64,000 nt of DNA. Origin: Buttiauxella selenatireducens. Lineage in GTDB: Bacteria; Pseudomonadota; Gammaproteobacteria; Enterobacterales; Enterobacteriaceae. The notes below the pieces were generated by a model, which worked only from the letters and a program-made list of their open reading frames with translations, searched no databases and was not told where the DNA came from. The translations under genes and the position numbers were made by a program. Below, one piece after another: positions 44,953-54,308 of this stretch. The stretch is from NCBI RefSeq assembly GCF_031432975.1, contig NZ_CP133838.1:2418001-2482000 (forward strand). The letters run 5' to 3'. Position 1 is the first letter of the stretch; each line of letters starts with the position of its first letter.

Positions 44953-47729
44953 ACATTCGCCTGAACCCCCTGGCCGTACTGATCTGCGGTGCACTGATAA
45001 TGACACCCGCATTCGCCGCAAAAGAAGGGTCACAACAAGATCTGGGCTTAAACGATTACCGCTACTTCAAGGTGTATCCGCATATCGAACGGGCGCATCA
45101 GGCCATGAAAGCCAATGATGAAACGCGGGCCTTGAGCAGCTTTGAACATGCGCATGAAATGGCGCCTGAAAGTGTGCGCCTGACATTGTGGCTGGCAGAA
45201 GCTTATCGCTATTTTGGTCACGATAAGAAAGCGCAGGCATTTCTGAAAGATGAACTCAAGAAGAAGCCACACAACCCCGATTTACAGCGAGCGCTGGCGG
45301 CAATCCCCGTTCCCGAACCGCAGATTAACACCCTCGGAGAACTGCTGGCGTTGCAGAAGCAGTGCGACGCTGAGCCAACCGTAGATTGCCGCAGTAAAGT
45401 AGGTAACTATGCTATCAAGTTCAATCAGTTAAGCATCGCCCGTGCTCAGCTCTCAGACCCGACATTTCGTCATACCCAAGCCGCTCAACAACTCACCAAT
45501 AACTACATACAGCGTGCGATTTTCAGGCAGCAGTGGACAGCGGCAGACCAGGGTTACGCACTGTTAGACAGTGATGCCACATTGAGTGAGGCTCAGTACC
45601 AGCAATGGTTTGCCATCTTGTTACATATGCGGCGTGACCAGCGAATTTTGGATTTACAAAGTCAGGGCGTGATGAATAGCCCGGGTATGCAACTTGCCTA
45701 TGCTCAGTCACTGGCTGAACGTAACGCGCTCATGCCACTGCGTCATTATCTCACCAGCCGTAAACCGGCGTTTAACCATCCTGCTGAGGAGCGGAACTGG
45801 CTGCGTTTACTGGCAACTTACTGCAAGGAACCCGGTAAAACGGTGGCCAACTGGACGGTTAAATACCCAGAAAACCAACAGTATGTGTTATCAACGTTAG
45901 TTCCCATCCGTATCCAGAAAGGCGACTGGCAGGGGGCAAACGCACTGCTAAGTAAAATCCCCGACGATCAGGGGCTTGATCAGCGACTGGCGTTGAGTCT
46001 GGCACGCAACGACACGCAAACCAGCCTGCAGATGATCCGCCATATCAGCCAGACGCGCGATTTATCTTCGCAGGAGCTGGAAAATATCAGCTACCAGTTG
46101 GTTGTCATGGATCAGGGGAAAATGGCCGCTGAATTGCTGCTGCGCTACTGGCCATTTTCGCGGGCGGGCAAGTTGCAGAATTCGCTATCGACACGTTTGT
46201 ACACCCAGCTTGCGCTTCATCCTGACGGGTTGTCCGCCGAGAGCCGAATGCGACTGGAAAAACCGTTACCCACGGCCACACAGCGTATGGCTCAGGCGCG
46301 GCTGTTCCAGGGGCAAGAAAACTGCGCCATCGTCCGAAATTTGTTGGGCGACATGTCGGTCGAGTATGACGCGCAAAGCTGGTCACATCTGGCGCAATGC
46401 TATTCTGACCGGCCAGGACTTGCCCTGTATGCCGCGCAACAAGCGCTGGCGCGCGACCCATCACCGTTTTATCAACGACAAGTGGCTTACCTGGCGTATG
46501 CCGCGGAAGATTATCAGTTAGCACAGACCAGTTGGTCACGCATACCCACCAGCGCCCTGTTGGATAACGATGTGCTGGCGGCAGCTCGCACCGCCAGGCT
46601 CTCAGGCAACGATAAGGCGTTTGATTATTGGCAGGATGTGGCCTGGCATCGTGGGATGGCGGAGCTTAAATTCGACTCCGCGCCGACACAAGATGACGCC
46701 GCACGTGGTTGTGCGTTGTTAGCGCAAGGTAAACATTCTGAAGCCCGTGACGCACTGGAAAAAGCCCGCGTGACTTATCCCGATTCGCCGGAAATCCTGA
46801 GTCAACTGGTCTATCTCAACGAGCGACTGGATGATAAACCTAAAACACGTGAGTACAGCGAACGGGTGGTGGATGACATTGATAATTCCCTCACGCCGCA
46901 ACAACAGTTGAGCGATAAACAGAAAGAAGACCGCTTTGAGTTCCGCCGCATCCATGAGGACAGCGATCGTCGTTGGACCTTTACTTACGATGGTTCTTTC
47001 GGTTTGACGCCGAACTCCATGAATAGCGGTGGCAGCAGTAGCAGCGCCCAGCAGGGAAAAAGTTATCGTAGTTATGAACAATTTGAAGCGGAGTACCGTA
47101 TCGGTAAAAACCAACTTATCGACGGCGATCAGCTTTCCGTTTACAGCCGAATTTTTGCCGGTAGCGAAAATGACGGCGAGCATAACTTTATGCCGGTCTA
47201 TGAGCCGATGCTCGGCCTGGGCGTGCGCTGGAAACCGCTGCGTGATCAGGTCATTTATCTGGCGGCTGAGCAGCAAATTCCCCTCGGAAATCACGATGGA
47301 AAAACGGATGTCATGCTGCGGGCCAGCGCGTCGTTCTTCAATGGCGGCAAATACAGCGATGACTGGCATCCCACCGGAAATGGCTGGATGGCGCAGAATT
47401 TGTATCTGGATGCGGCGCATTTCGTGAAAGCGGACTATCAGCTGTATACCGCAGATTACCGCATGAGCTGGCACCAGAAAGTGAATGGTCACCAAACGGT
47501 CGAGCCATACTGGCATGCACAGTACAACGCCAGCACCGACACACCTTATCGCGATAATACGCTGGGTGGCGTCGGGGTGCGGCTGAATACCTGGTTTGGT
47601 GAAACGCACTACACGGCTTTCCCGCACAAGGTCAGCGTAGGTCTGGAATATCAACGCGCATTTTCCGGCCATAACCGCGACACCGATTCCAAAAATAACC
47701 TCTTCCTGACCTTAGGAGCTCGCTGGTAA
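44949..47729 (+). CDS. nfrA: NfrA, outer-membrane exporter and phage N4 receptor
   Basis: 926 residues. A signal peptide (LAVLICGALIMTPAFA) precedes a long periplasmic TPR-like helical region (for example ALSSFEHAHEMAPESVRLTL and LAEAYRYFGHDKKAQAFLK), followed by a C-terminal beta-barrel from about residue 670 ending FLTLGARW. It exports the NfrB glycan and is contacted by phage N4 at adsorption. It is shorter than the E. coli protein (about 990 by recall). Overlaps nfrB by four bases and ybcH by one. Confidence 0.92.
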   Translation: MNIRLNPLAVLICGALIMTPAFAAKEGSQQDLGLNDYRYFKVYPHIERAHQAMKANDETRALSSFEHAHEMAPESVRLTLWLAEAYRYFGHDKKAQAFLKDELKKKPHNPDLQRALAAIPVPEPQINTLGELLALQKQCDAEPTVDCRSKVGNYAIKFNQLSIARAQLSDPTFRHTQAAQQLTNNYIQRAIFRQQWTAADQGYALLDSDATLSEAQYQQWFAILLHMRRDQRILDLQSQGVMNSPGMQLAYAQSLAERNALMPLRHYLTSRKPAFNHPAEERNWLRLLATYCKEPGKTVANWTVKYPENQQYVLSTLVPIRIQKGDWQGANALLSKIPDDQGLDQRLALSLARNDTQTSLQMIRHISQTRDLSSQELENISYQLVVMDQGKMAAELLLRYWPFSRAGKLQNSLSTRLYTQLALHPDGLSAESRMRLEKPLPTATQRMAQARLFQGQENCAIVRNLLGDMSVEYDAQSWSHLAQCYSDRPGLALYAAQQALARDPSPFYQRQVAYLAYAAEDYQLAQTSWSRIPTSALLDNDVLAAARTARLSGNDKAFDYWQDVAWHRGMAELKFDSAPTQDDAARGCALLAQGKHSEARDALEKARVTYPDSPEILSQLVYLNERLDDKPKTREYSERVVDDIDNSLTPQQQLSDKQKEDRFEFRRIHEDSDRRWTFTYDGSFGLTPNSMNSGGSSSSAQQGKSYRSYEQFEAEYRIGKNQLIDGDQLSVYSRIFAGSENDGEHNFMPVYEPMLGLGVRWKPLRDQVIYLAAEQQIPLGNHDGKTDVMLRASASFFNGGKYSDDWHPTGNGWMAQNLYLDAAHFVKADYQLYTADYRMSWHQKVNGHQTVEPYWHAQYNASTDTPYRDNTLGGVGVRLNTWFGETHYTAFPHKVSVGLEYQRAFSGHNRDTDSKNNLFLTLGARW

Positions 47730-48595
47730 TGATGAAAATCCTTTTAACCACGTTGCTTCTGGCAGCCCCGGCTGCCAATGCCATGAATGCAGTGATGTAT
47801 CAGCCGCAACTGCGCGATACCACCGTCTCCGACGCGCAGTGGCAACATGTGTTGAGTCAACTCAAAGGGCAGGGAATTGATACGCTGGTATTGCAGTGGA
47901 GCCGTTACGACCAGGCTTTCACAGCCGGGGAATCTCGCGCCTGGCTTGAGCATAAAGCGCAACTTGCTCTTTCTGGCGGCCTGAAGCTGGTTATCGGTCT
48001 GTCGGCAGATAGCCAGTTTTTTGAGCGGCAAAAACAGCCTGGGCCGGCACTTGAAAACTACCTCAACCATTTGCGCGCTAATGACGTAGCGGTGGCAAAG
48101 CGCTGGGTAGACGTGCTGGGTGCGCAGTCGATTTCTGGCTGGTATATCAGCAGTGAACTCGATGATCGGCGCTGGCGCGACCCGCAAATGCAACGGTTAG
48201 CAGAAGAGTGGATGAAGAAAACGCGTTTGTCGCTGGCCGCCGTTGCGGATAAACCCGTTGCGGTCAGTAGCTTCTTCGCCGGAAACATGACGCCTGATTC
48301 ATACCGCAAATGGGTCACGACCTTAAGCCATAGCGGCGTAAAAGTCTGGGTGCAAGATGGTGCGGGAACGCAGATGTTGACGGAGGCTGAGCGGGCGTTG
48401 TATCTGCAAGCGCCCAGCGCCGGGAAGGTTATCGAACTGTTCCGTCAGGACAAACAGTCCAGGACGTTTAAAGCGACTCCGGCACCCGTGTCATATCAGC
48501 AAAAATGGCTGGCAACACCTGTCCCGCAAGGGCAGGACAGAGTCTATTTCTCACTGCGTTATATGAGTGCGGCCAACGGCGTGTTGGCCCACTAG
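47729..48595 (+). CDS. ybcH: YbcH-like exported glycoside hydrolase-like protein (DUF4434)
   Basis: 288 residues with a short signal peptide (LLTTLLLAAPAANA) and a TIM-barrel-like DUF4434 region (MYQPQLRDTTVSDAQWQ, IDTLVLQWSRYD, GWYISSELDDRRW). It shares the TAATG junction with nfrA, so it is translationally coupled. In E. coli ybcH is also next to nfrA. A periplasmic glycan-trimming hydrolase would fit, since polysaccharide secretion systems usually have one, but no catalytic activity is established here. Confidence 0.85.
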   Translation: MMKILLTTLLLAAPAANAMNAVMYQPQLRDTTVSDAQWQHVLSQLKGQGIDTLVLQWSRYDQAFTAGESRAWLEHKAQLALSGGLKLVIGLSADSQFFERQKQPGPALENYLNHLRANDVAVAKRWVDVLGAQSISGWYISSELDDRRWRDPQMQRLAEEWMKKTRLSLAAVADKPVAVSSFFAGNMTPDSYRKWVTTLSHSGVKVWVQDGAGTQMLTEAERALYLQAPSAGKVIELFRQDKQSRTFKATPAPVSYQQKWLATPVPQGQDRVYFSLRYMSAANGVLAH

Positions 48596-48609
48596 TTCAG
48601 AGCAGATAA

Positions 48610-48732
48610 TCAGGATTTAAATCCGGCCGCGCTCATCAGCAGCCGGAAACCCATCCCAACGGTGGTCAGTGCTAAAACACTGCCGCCCCATAACACCACC
48701 ATCCACATCAAACGCATACCCGTCTGTTTCAT
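48610..48732 (-). CDS. Small subunit of cyanide-insensitive quinol oxidase (DUF2474-like)
   Basis: 40 residues, MKQTGMRLMWMVVLWGGSVL onward, with one membrane helix and a basic end. Its ATG overlaps the TGA of the subunit II gene by one base (TGATG). DUF2474 or CydX-like single-helix peptides of this kind follow CIO oxidase genes and stabilise the complex. It is too short to appear among long open frames but is clearly coupled to the operon. Confidence 0.8.
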   Translation of the reverse strand: MKQTGMRLMWMVVLWGGSVLALTTVGMGFRLLMSAAGFKS

Positions 48733-49745
48733 CAGTGATACCCCTCACCATGCTGTACTTTTCCGCGGAAAACGTAATAACTCCAGAAGGTGTAAACCAA
48801 AATAATCGGGATGATAAATAGCGCACCCACCAGCATAAAGCCCTGGCTTTGCGGCGGTGCGGCAGCCTGCCAAAGGGTAATTGACGGCGGGATCAAATAC
48901 GGCCAAATGCTGATACCCAACCCGCTAAAACCGAGGAAAATCAACCCCAATGTCAGCAAAAAAGGTGTGCTGTGCCAGCTGTTTTCGCGACCCACTGACG
49001 ACCATATCAAGGCGCTGCACACCAGCACCAGTAACGGCACCGGCAACAGGAAGTAAAGATTTGGCAGGCTAAACCAGCGTGTAGCCATTTGCGGATGTGC
49101 AAGTGGCGTCCAGATGCTGATAACCGCGATGATCACAAGCATCACAATCAGCAGTGGCTTCATCAGTTTACGCATGGTTTTGAGCAGAGGATCTTCGCTT
49201 TTCATCACCAGCCAACTGGCACCCAGCAGCGCATAGGCCACCACCAGGCCGATGCCGCAGAACAGATTAAACGGTGTTATCCAGTCGAGCTGCGAGCCGC
49301 TAAAAGTGCGCCCGGTCACCGGAAAACCTGAGATAACCGCGCCAACCACAATGCCCTGGCAAAATGTCGCGACGATTGAGCCGCCGATAAACGCCTTATC
49401 CCAGAAGGGGCGATGCCCAGGCGTGGCTTTAAAGCGGAACTCAAAAGCCACACCACGGAAGATCAGCCCAAGCAGCATTAGCGTCAGTGGAATCGTTAAC
49501 GCATCGACAATCACCGCGTAAGCCAGCGGGAAGGCGCCGAACAAGGCCGCTCCGCCTAACACCAACCAGGTTTCATTGCCGTCCCACACAGGCGCGACAC
49601 TGTTGACCATGACATCGCGATCTTCTGCATCACGGACAAACGGGAACAGGATGCCGATACCGAGATCAAAACCGTCCATCACGATGTACATCAGGGTGGA
49701 AAATACAATAATCACAAACCAAATGACTGACAGATCAACGCCCAT
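48732..49745 (-). CDS. cioB: Cytochrome bd-type quinol oxidase subunit II (CioB)
   Basis: 337 residues with about eight membrane helices. Conserved CydB segments: MDGFDLGIGILFPFVRD near the N-terminus, VWDGNETWLVLGGAALFGAFP and RGVAFEFRFK. It forms the terminal oxidase with the product of the upstream gene. Its ATG shares a base with the subunit I stop. CydB and CioB cannot be separated by this subunit alone; the call follows subunit I. Confidence 0.88.
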   Translation of the reverse strand: MGVDLSVIWFVIIVFSTLMYIVMDGFDLGIGILFPFVRDAEDRDVMVNSVAPVWDGNETWLVLGGAALFGAFPLAYAVIVDALTIPLTLMLLGLIFRGVAFEFRFKATPGHRPFWDKAFIGGSIVATFCQGIVVGAVISGFPVTGRTFSGSQLDWITPFNLFCGIGLVVAYALLGASWLVMKSEDPLLKTMRKLMKPLLIVMLVIIAVISIWTPLAHPQMATRWFSLPNLYFLLPVPLLVLVCSALIWSSVGRENSWHSTPFLLTLGLIFLGFSGLGISIWPYLIPPSITLWQAAAPPQSQGFMLVGALFIIPIILVYTFWSYYVFRGKVQHGEGYH

Positions 49746-51145
49746 TAGCGTAACTCCTCGGTGGTTTCTGATACCGCTGAAAGCGGGCGAGAAGGGGTAC
49801 CGTGTGCTGGCGGCGTGTCGTCATTAAACGGCTGCGGGCCTTTTTTGATTTGGCGAATCATATAGCTGTAGCCCACGCCAAACACCGACATGTACACCAC
49901 AAAGAAGGTCAACAGACTGATGCTCATCTGCAAATTTCCATGCGCTGAAACCGCATCTTTGGTACGCAGCAAGCCATACACCACCCACGGTTGACGGCCG
50001 ACTTCCGTGGTCACCCAACCGGCAAGAATGGCGATTAGTCCGGACGGACCCATCCACAACATAAATTTCAGAAACGGGCGGCTGTCATACAAACGGTCGC
50101 GATAACGCAACCACAGGCTGAACACGCCAGCCAGAATCATCAGCATGCCAAGCCCCGCCATAATGCGGAATGACCAGAACACCATGGTGGAATTTGGTCG
50201 GTCTTCTTTCGGGAACTCTTTAAGCGCCGGGACTTGTTTATCCAGACTATGGGTGAGGATCAGACTGCCGAGCGCCGGGATTTCCAGCCCGTAACGCGTG
50301 CGTTCTTGCTCCATATCTGGCCAGCCAAACAGCAACAGTGGCGTGGGTTCGCCTGGTATATTTTCCCAGTGCCCTTCAATAGCGGCAATTTTCGCGGGTT
50401 GATGCTTCAGGGTATTCAGGCCATGCATGTCACCAATCATCGCCTGTAACGGGGCGACGATTAACGCCATCCATAGCGCCATCGAAAACATCGTTTTGAC
50501 CGCTGGGGTTTTGTTGCCGCGCAGCAAATGCCAGGCGGCAGAGGCCCCAACAAAAAATGCGCTACTCAGGAACGCCGCCACCGACATATGCAGCAAACGG
50601 TAAGGGAATGACGGGTTAAACACCACGGCGAACCAGTCCACCGGCACTACCTGGCCGTTGTGGATTTCAAACCCTTGCGGTGTCTGCATCCAGCTATTGG
50701 ACGCCAGGATCCAGAAGGTGGACATCAACGTGCCCAGCGCGACCATACAAGTAGCAAAGAAATGCAGCCCAGGCCCCACGCGCTTCCAGCCAAATAGCAT
50801 GACGCCAAGGAACCCAGCTTCCAGGAAAAAGGCCGTCAGGACTTCATAAGTCAGTAGCGGCCCGGTAATGATACCGGCGAACTGTGAAAAACTGCTCCAG
50901 TTGGTGCCAAACTGATAGGCCATCACCAGGCCGGACACCACGCCCATGCCAAAGTTAACGGCGAATATCTTCGACCAAAAATCGTAAAGCGAGCGATAAA
51001 CGGGGTTTTTAGATTTCAGCCACAACCCTTCAAGCACCGCCAGATAACTGGCAAGCCCAATGGTGATGGCCGGGAAAATAATATGGAAGGAGACCGTAAA
51101 AGCGAATTGGATCCTTGCCAGATGAAAAGCGTCTAAATCGAACAT
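49745..51145 (-). CDS. cioA: Cyanide-insensitive quinol oxidase subunit I (CioA)
   Basis: 466 residues. Heme-binding and quinol-site features are MFDLDAFHLARIQFAFTVSFH, EAGFLGVMLFGW, KHQPAKIAAIEGHW and GRQPWVVYGLLRT. The protein is shorter than CydA (about 522) because the Q-loop between KHQPAK and the GRQPW motif is short, which is the mark of CIO-type oxidases. ATG 51145 has GAGG seven bases upstream; the frame extends to 51157. The oxidase would transfer electrons from ubiquinol to oxygen with low sensitivity to cyanide. First gene of a three-gene operon. Confidence 0.88.
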   Translation of the reverse strand: MFDLDAFHLARIQFAFTVSFHIIFPAITIGLASYLAVLEGLWLKSKNPVYRSLYDFWSKIFAVNFGMGVVSGLVMAYQFGTNWSSFSQFAGIITGPLLTYEVLTAFFLEAGFLGVMLFGWKRVGPGLHFFATCMVALGTLMSTFWILASNSWMQTPQGFEIHNGQVVPVDWFAVVFNPSFPYRLLHMSVAAFLSSAFFVGASAAWHLLRGNKTPAVKTMFSMALWMALIVAPLQAMIGDMHGLNTLKHQPAKIAAIEGHWENIPGEPTPLLLFGWPDMEQERTRYGLEIPALGSLILTHSLDKQVPALKEFPKEDRPNSTMVFWSFRIMAGLGMLMILAGVFSLWLRYRDRLYDSRPFLKFMLWMGPSGLIAILAGWVTTEVGRQPWVVYGLLRTKDAVSAHGNLQMSISLLTFFVVYMSVFGVGYSYMIRQIKKGPQPFNDDTPPAHGTPSRPLSAVSETTEELR

Positions 51146-51294
51146 GCGCAACCTCATAGCACAAAAACTTCGAAGCTATGTTAGAGGGTTGCATGGGGAT
51201 TAAGCAGAAACAGAAAGGCGTTTTTTAACTATAACAGTTGATGAATATCGCGTATTTTTAGATGACTGATATAGACGGTGAACATCGGTTAACC

Positions 51295-52707
51295 ATGAAA
51301 AAATACCAACAACTTGCGCAGCAAATTATTGACCAAATTGCTCTTGGCGCGTGGCTGCCGGGGGATAAATTGCCCTCATTGCGCGAGCAGGTAACCATGA
51401 GCGGCATGAGTTTTATGACCGTCAGCCATGCTTATCAAACGCTAGAAAGTCAGGGCGTAATTGTTGCGAGGCCACAATCTGGCTATTACGTCGCTCCCCG
51501 GCCCGCCGTGCGTAGCGCGCCAGTCCCTGCCAAAGTGACGCGTGACGAATCCGTCGATATCAATACCTACATTTTTGATGTATTGCAGGCCAGTTGCGAC
51601 GCAACGGTCGTCCCATTCGGCTCGGCATTTCCTGACCCCCGTTTGTTTCCGCTTTCGCAACTGAACCGCTCGCTGGCGACGGTCAGCAAAACTGCGACCG
51701 CCATGAGCGTGATTGAAAACTTACCGCCGGGTAACGAAGCCTTGCGACATGCTATTTCCAGGCGTTATGCGCAGCAGGGAATGCAGGTGTCACCAGAGGA
51801 GATAGTGATCACTGCGGGTGCACTGGAGGCGCTTAATCTCAGCCTGCAAGCGGTCACCGAACCAGGGGATTGGGTTATTGTTGAAAACCCCTGTTTCTAC
51901 GGCGCATTACAGGCACTGGAACGCTTACGCTTAAAGGCGCTGTCGGTGGCAACCGATCCGGAAAATGGTATTGACCTGGTCGCTCTGGAGCAGGCGCTCA
52001 ACGACAATCCGGTGAAAGCGTGCTGGTTAATGACCAACAGCCAAAACCCTTTAGGCGTGACACTGTCACCTGAAAAGAAGCAGCAACTGGTTGCACTATT
52101 ACAGCAGCACAATGTCACGCTGATTGAAGATGATGTTTACAGTGAATTGTACTTCGGGCGCGAACGCCCATTACCGGCTCGCGCGTATGACGAGCAAGGC
52201 ATGACATTGCATTGTTCATCCTTTTCAAAATGCCTGGTGGCGGGGTTTCGCATCGGTTGGGTGGCAGCCGGTAAACATGCGCGACGCATTCAGCAGTTAC
52301 AATTAATGAGCACACTTTCCACCAGTTCACCCATGCAACTGGCTCTGGTTGATTATCTGGCGACCAAGCGTTACGACACCCATTTACGCAAACTTCGGCG
52401 TGTTCTGGCTGAACGCAAACAGCAAACCTGGCAGGCGTTGCATCAGCATTTCCCCAGCGAGGTAAAGATTCATCACAGTGAAAGCGGCTATTTTCTCTGG
52501 GTCGAATTACCGGAATATATGGATGCCAGCATGCTGAGTGAGCAAGCTATTGCCCACAAAATCAGCATTGCACCAGGCAAAATGTTTACCACTGGCGGCG
52601 CATGGCATAACTATTTTCGTCTCAATGCTTCCTGGGCTTTAGATGAACGGGAACAACATGCGGTTATTACGCTGGCCGGGTTAATTCGACAACAAATAAA
52701 GGAGTGA
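51295..52707 (+). CDS. ydcR: MocR-family regulator with aminotransferase domain
   Basis: 470 residues. The N-terminal GntR winged helix reads MKKYQQLAQQIIDQI, DKLPSLREQVTMSGMSFMTV, followed by a fold type I aminotransferase domain with the PLP lysine in SFSKCLVAGFRIGW and NPCFYGALQ. It matches E. coli YdcR, which stands before the ydcSTUV operon there too. MocR proteins sense PLP or amino compounds. ATG 51295 aligns with E. coli; the frame is open from 51262. Divergent from the oxidase operon; its end overlaps the next gene region. Confidence 0.92.
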   Translation: MKKYQQLAQQIIDQIALGAWLPGDKLPSLREQVTMSGMSFMTVSHAYQTLESQGVIVARPQSGYYVAPRPAVRSAPVPAKVTRDESVDINTYIFDVLQASCDATVVPFGSAFPDPRLFPLSQLNRSLATVSKTATAMSVIENLPPGNEALRHAISRRYAQQGMQVSPEEIVITAGALEALNLSLQAVTEPGDWVIVENPCFYGALQALERLRLKALSVATDPENGIDLVALEQALNDNPVKACWLMTNSQNPLGVTLSPEKKQQLVALLQQHNVTLIEDDVYSELYFGRERPLPARAYDEQGMTLHCSSFSKCLVAGFRIGWVAAGKHARRIQQLQLMSTLSTSSPMQLALVDYLATKRYDTHLRKLRRVLAERKQQTWQALHQHFPSEVKIHHSESGYFLWVELPEYMDASMLSEQAIAHKISIAPGKMFTTGGAWHNYFRLNASWALDEREQHAVITLAGLIRQQIKE

Positions 52708-52709
52708 AT

Positions 52710-53246
52710 ATGGAATACCAGACCGAACGCCTGATTTTACGCCCATGGAAACACAGTGACCGCGAGCCGTTTGCCGCAATGAACGCCGATCCCGACGTCA
52801 TGCGTTACTTCCCATCGACGCGCACACGCGAGGAAAGCGACAATATGGTGACGGCGGCTGACCACATCCTCGCCCAGAAAGGCTGGGGCTTATGGGCAGT
52901 CGAAGAAAAAAGCAGCGGGGCGTTTATGGGATTTGTTGGCCTGAATATTCCGGGTTATGAATTGCCGTTTTCTCCGGTGATTGAAATTGGCTGGCGTCTG
53001 GATAAACCGTTTTGGGGCAAAGGTTACGCCCCTGAAGCAGCACGAAAAGCGCTGGAAATCGGCTTCAACCAACACGCAATGGACGAAATTGTCGCCTTTA
53101 CCGCGCTGGAAAACCTGCAATCACAACGCGTGATGGAAAAAATTGGCATGTGTCGTTGCGAAGAATTCGACCATCCCTCCATCAAGAAAGGCCAGCCGTT
53201 GTGCCGGCACGTGCTGTATCGCGTGACAAAAAATCAGATGCGTTAA
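52710..53246 (+). CDS. GNAT acetyltransferase (RimJ/RimL-like)
   Basis: 178 residues: TERLILRPWKHSDREPFAAM at the N-terminus, EIGWRLDKPFWGKGYAPEAA as the acetyl-CoA binding motif, and FTALENLQSQRVMEKIGM. This is the RimL-type N-acetyltransferase fold; substrate unknown. AAAGGAG lies five bases before ATG 52710, which is preferred over the overlapping GTG at 52704. It starts two bases after the ydcR stop, so the two are probably cotranscribed. Confidence 0.88.
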   Translation: MEYQTERLILRPWKHSDREPFAAMNADPDVMRYFPSTRTREESDNMVTAADHILAQKGWGLWAVEEKSSGAFMGFVGLNIPGYELPFSPVIEIGWRLDKPFWGKGYAPEAARKALEIGFNQHAMDEIVAFTALENLQSQRVMEKIGMCRCEEFDHPSIKKGQPLCRHVLYRVTKNQMR

Positions 53247-53574
53247 GTGACATCGGCAAATCTGCCGCCGCGCGTCAACGCTGCCCATGCAGGCAGGCGG
53301 CTGCCTCGGCCAATATCAATGTGTGGGATATTCAACCACGATCACAAAACTCTGCCATATAACTGAAACGCGTCGATAATCGCACAACAATTCGATTAAC
53401 GCCGTTGACGCTACGGTGAGGTAACTCCTATTGTGGGGTGACCTTGCCACAAACCCAGGGTTTGGTGTGATGCTACGTAGTACGTGAGCCAATTCTTTTC
53501 CAAAAAACAGAGCACAGCCCAGGTCGAAACTCACAAATAAATAGCCTATTGGGATAGGCTCTAAGGAGAATTGA
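53247..53574. other. 328-base intergenic region before the muconolactone isomerase-like gene
   Basis: No supported gene. An imperfect palindrome CACAAACCC-A-GGGTTTGGTG lies at 53448-53467, and a GCTACGTAGTACGTGAG stretch follows at about 53471-53487. Either could be a regulator binding site, but no regulator gene is adjacent and the call is weak. TAAGGAG precedes the next ATG. Confidence 0.4.
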
Positions 53575-53865
53575 ATGTTATTTAAAGTTGAGATGACGGT
53601 AAATATTCCACTTGATATGCCAGTGGAAACCGCCGCTGAAATTAAAGCAAAAGAAAAGGCTTATTCACAACAGTTACAAAATGAAGGCAAGTGGCGTCAT
53701 ATTTGGCGCGTGGCTGGGTTATATTCCAATGTCAGTATTTTTGATGTTAAAGATGCCGAAGAGTTACACAATTTACTCTTGGCCTTACCGCTTTATCCGT
53801 ATATGAATATTAAAGTCGACGCATTATGTCGTCATCCGTCATCCATTCGCGATGACGATAAATAA
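53575..53865 (+). CDS. Muconolactone delta-isomerase-like protein (CatC family)
   Basis: 96 residues, the exact usual size of CatC: MLFKVEMTVNIPLDMPVETA, ending with SIFDVKDAEELHNLLLALPL and YPYMNIKVDALCRHPSSIRD. CatC isomerises muconolactone to 3-oxoadipate enol-lactone in catechol degradation. No other catechol or beta-ketoadipate gene is in the window, so here it may have another small-lactone substrate. TAAGGAG lies six bases before the ATG, and a terminator follows. Confidence 0.85.
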   Translation: MLFKVEMTVNIPLDMPVETAAEIKAKEKAYSQQLQNEGKWRHIWRVAGLYSNVSIFDVKDAEELHNLLLALPLYPYMNIKVDALCRHPSSIRDDDK

Positions 53866-53880
53866 TAAAAACTAACCTGC

Positions 53881-53910
53881 GCCATGCCTTTTAGGGCATG
53901 GCTCCCTTTT
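53881..53910 (+). terminator. Terminator after the CatC-like gene
   Basis: GCCATGCC / GGCATGGC stem with a T-rich loop, followed by TCCCTTTT. Also suited to ending the leftward VOC gene. Confidence 0.75.
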
Positions 53911-53921
53911 CACTGCCAGCA

Positions 53922-54308
53922 TCACGAAGTGATTTCAATCAGGTTACCGTCTGGGTCGGCAATCACCGCCTCGTAAAATCCATCCCCCGTCCAACGTGCT
54001 TCGTGGACCAGCGCGCCCAGCGGCTTAAGGCTTGCTACCAATTTATCTACTGCTTCGACAGAACCGAGACTAATCGCAATATGCGCCCAGCCGGTGCGGT
54101 TATCTTCACGAGCAGGTTTGTCGACAAGACCTGGCAAGGTCATTAATTCCAGTGCCGGGCCACTCGCGAGCGTCACAAAATGGGAGATAAACCCTTCACG
54201 ACGCTTTGAGTGGTAGGCCTCACCAATATGCGCATTGAAATGTTCGCGCCAAAAAGCGCAAGCATCCTCGAGGTTATTGGTCCACAGGGCAATATGAGCA
54301 ACCTGCAT
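53922..54308 (-). CDS. VOC/glyoxalase-bleomycin resistance family protein
   Basis: 128 residues of two beta-alpha-beta-beta-beta modules. Metal-ligand type residues occur in MQVAHIALWT (His5), ALELMTLPG (Glu), WAHIAIS (His) and NLIEITS (Glu). This is the pattern of glyoxalase I-like metal enzymes, but the family is broad and the reaction cannot be named. AGGTAAG lies upstream of the ATG. It is transcribed toward the CatC-like gene. Confidence 0.85.
   Translation of the reverse strand: MQVAHIALWTNNLEDACAFWREHFNAHIGEAYHSKRREGFISHFVTLASGPALELMTLPGLVDKPAREDNRTGWAHIAISLGSVEAVDKLVASLKPLGALVHEARWTGDGFYEAVIADPDGNLIEITS

Noticed and set aside
46719-47672. 317-residue open frame on the minus strand inside nfrA
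   Set aside because: It is antisense to a clear beta-barrel coding region, has no family resemblance or ribosome binding site, and arises from codon bias of nfrA.
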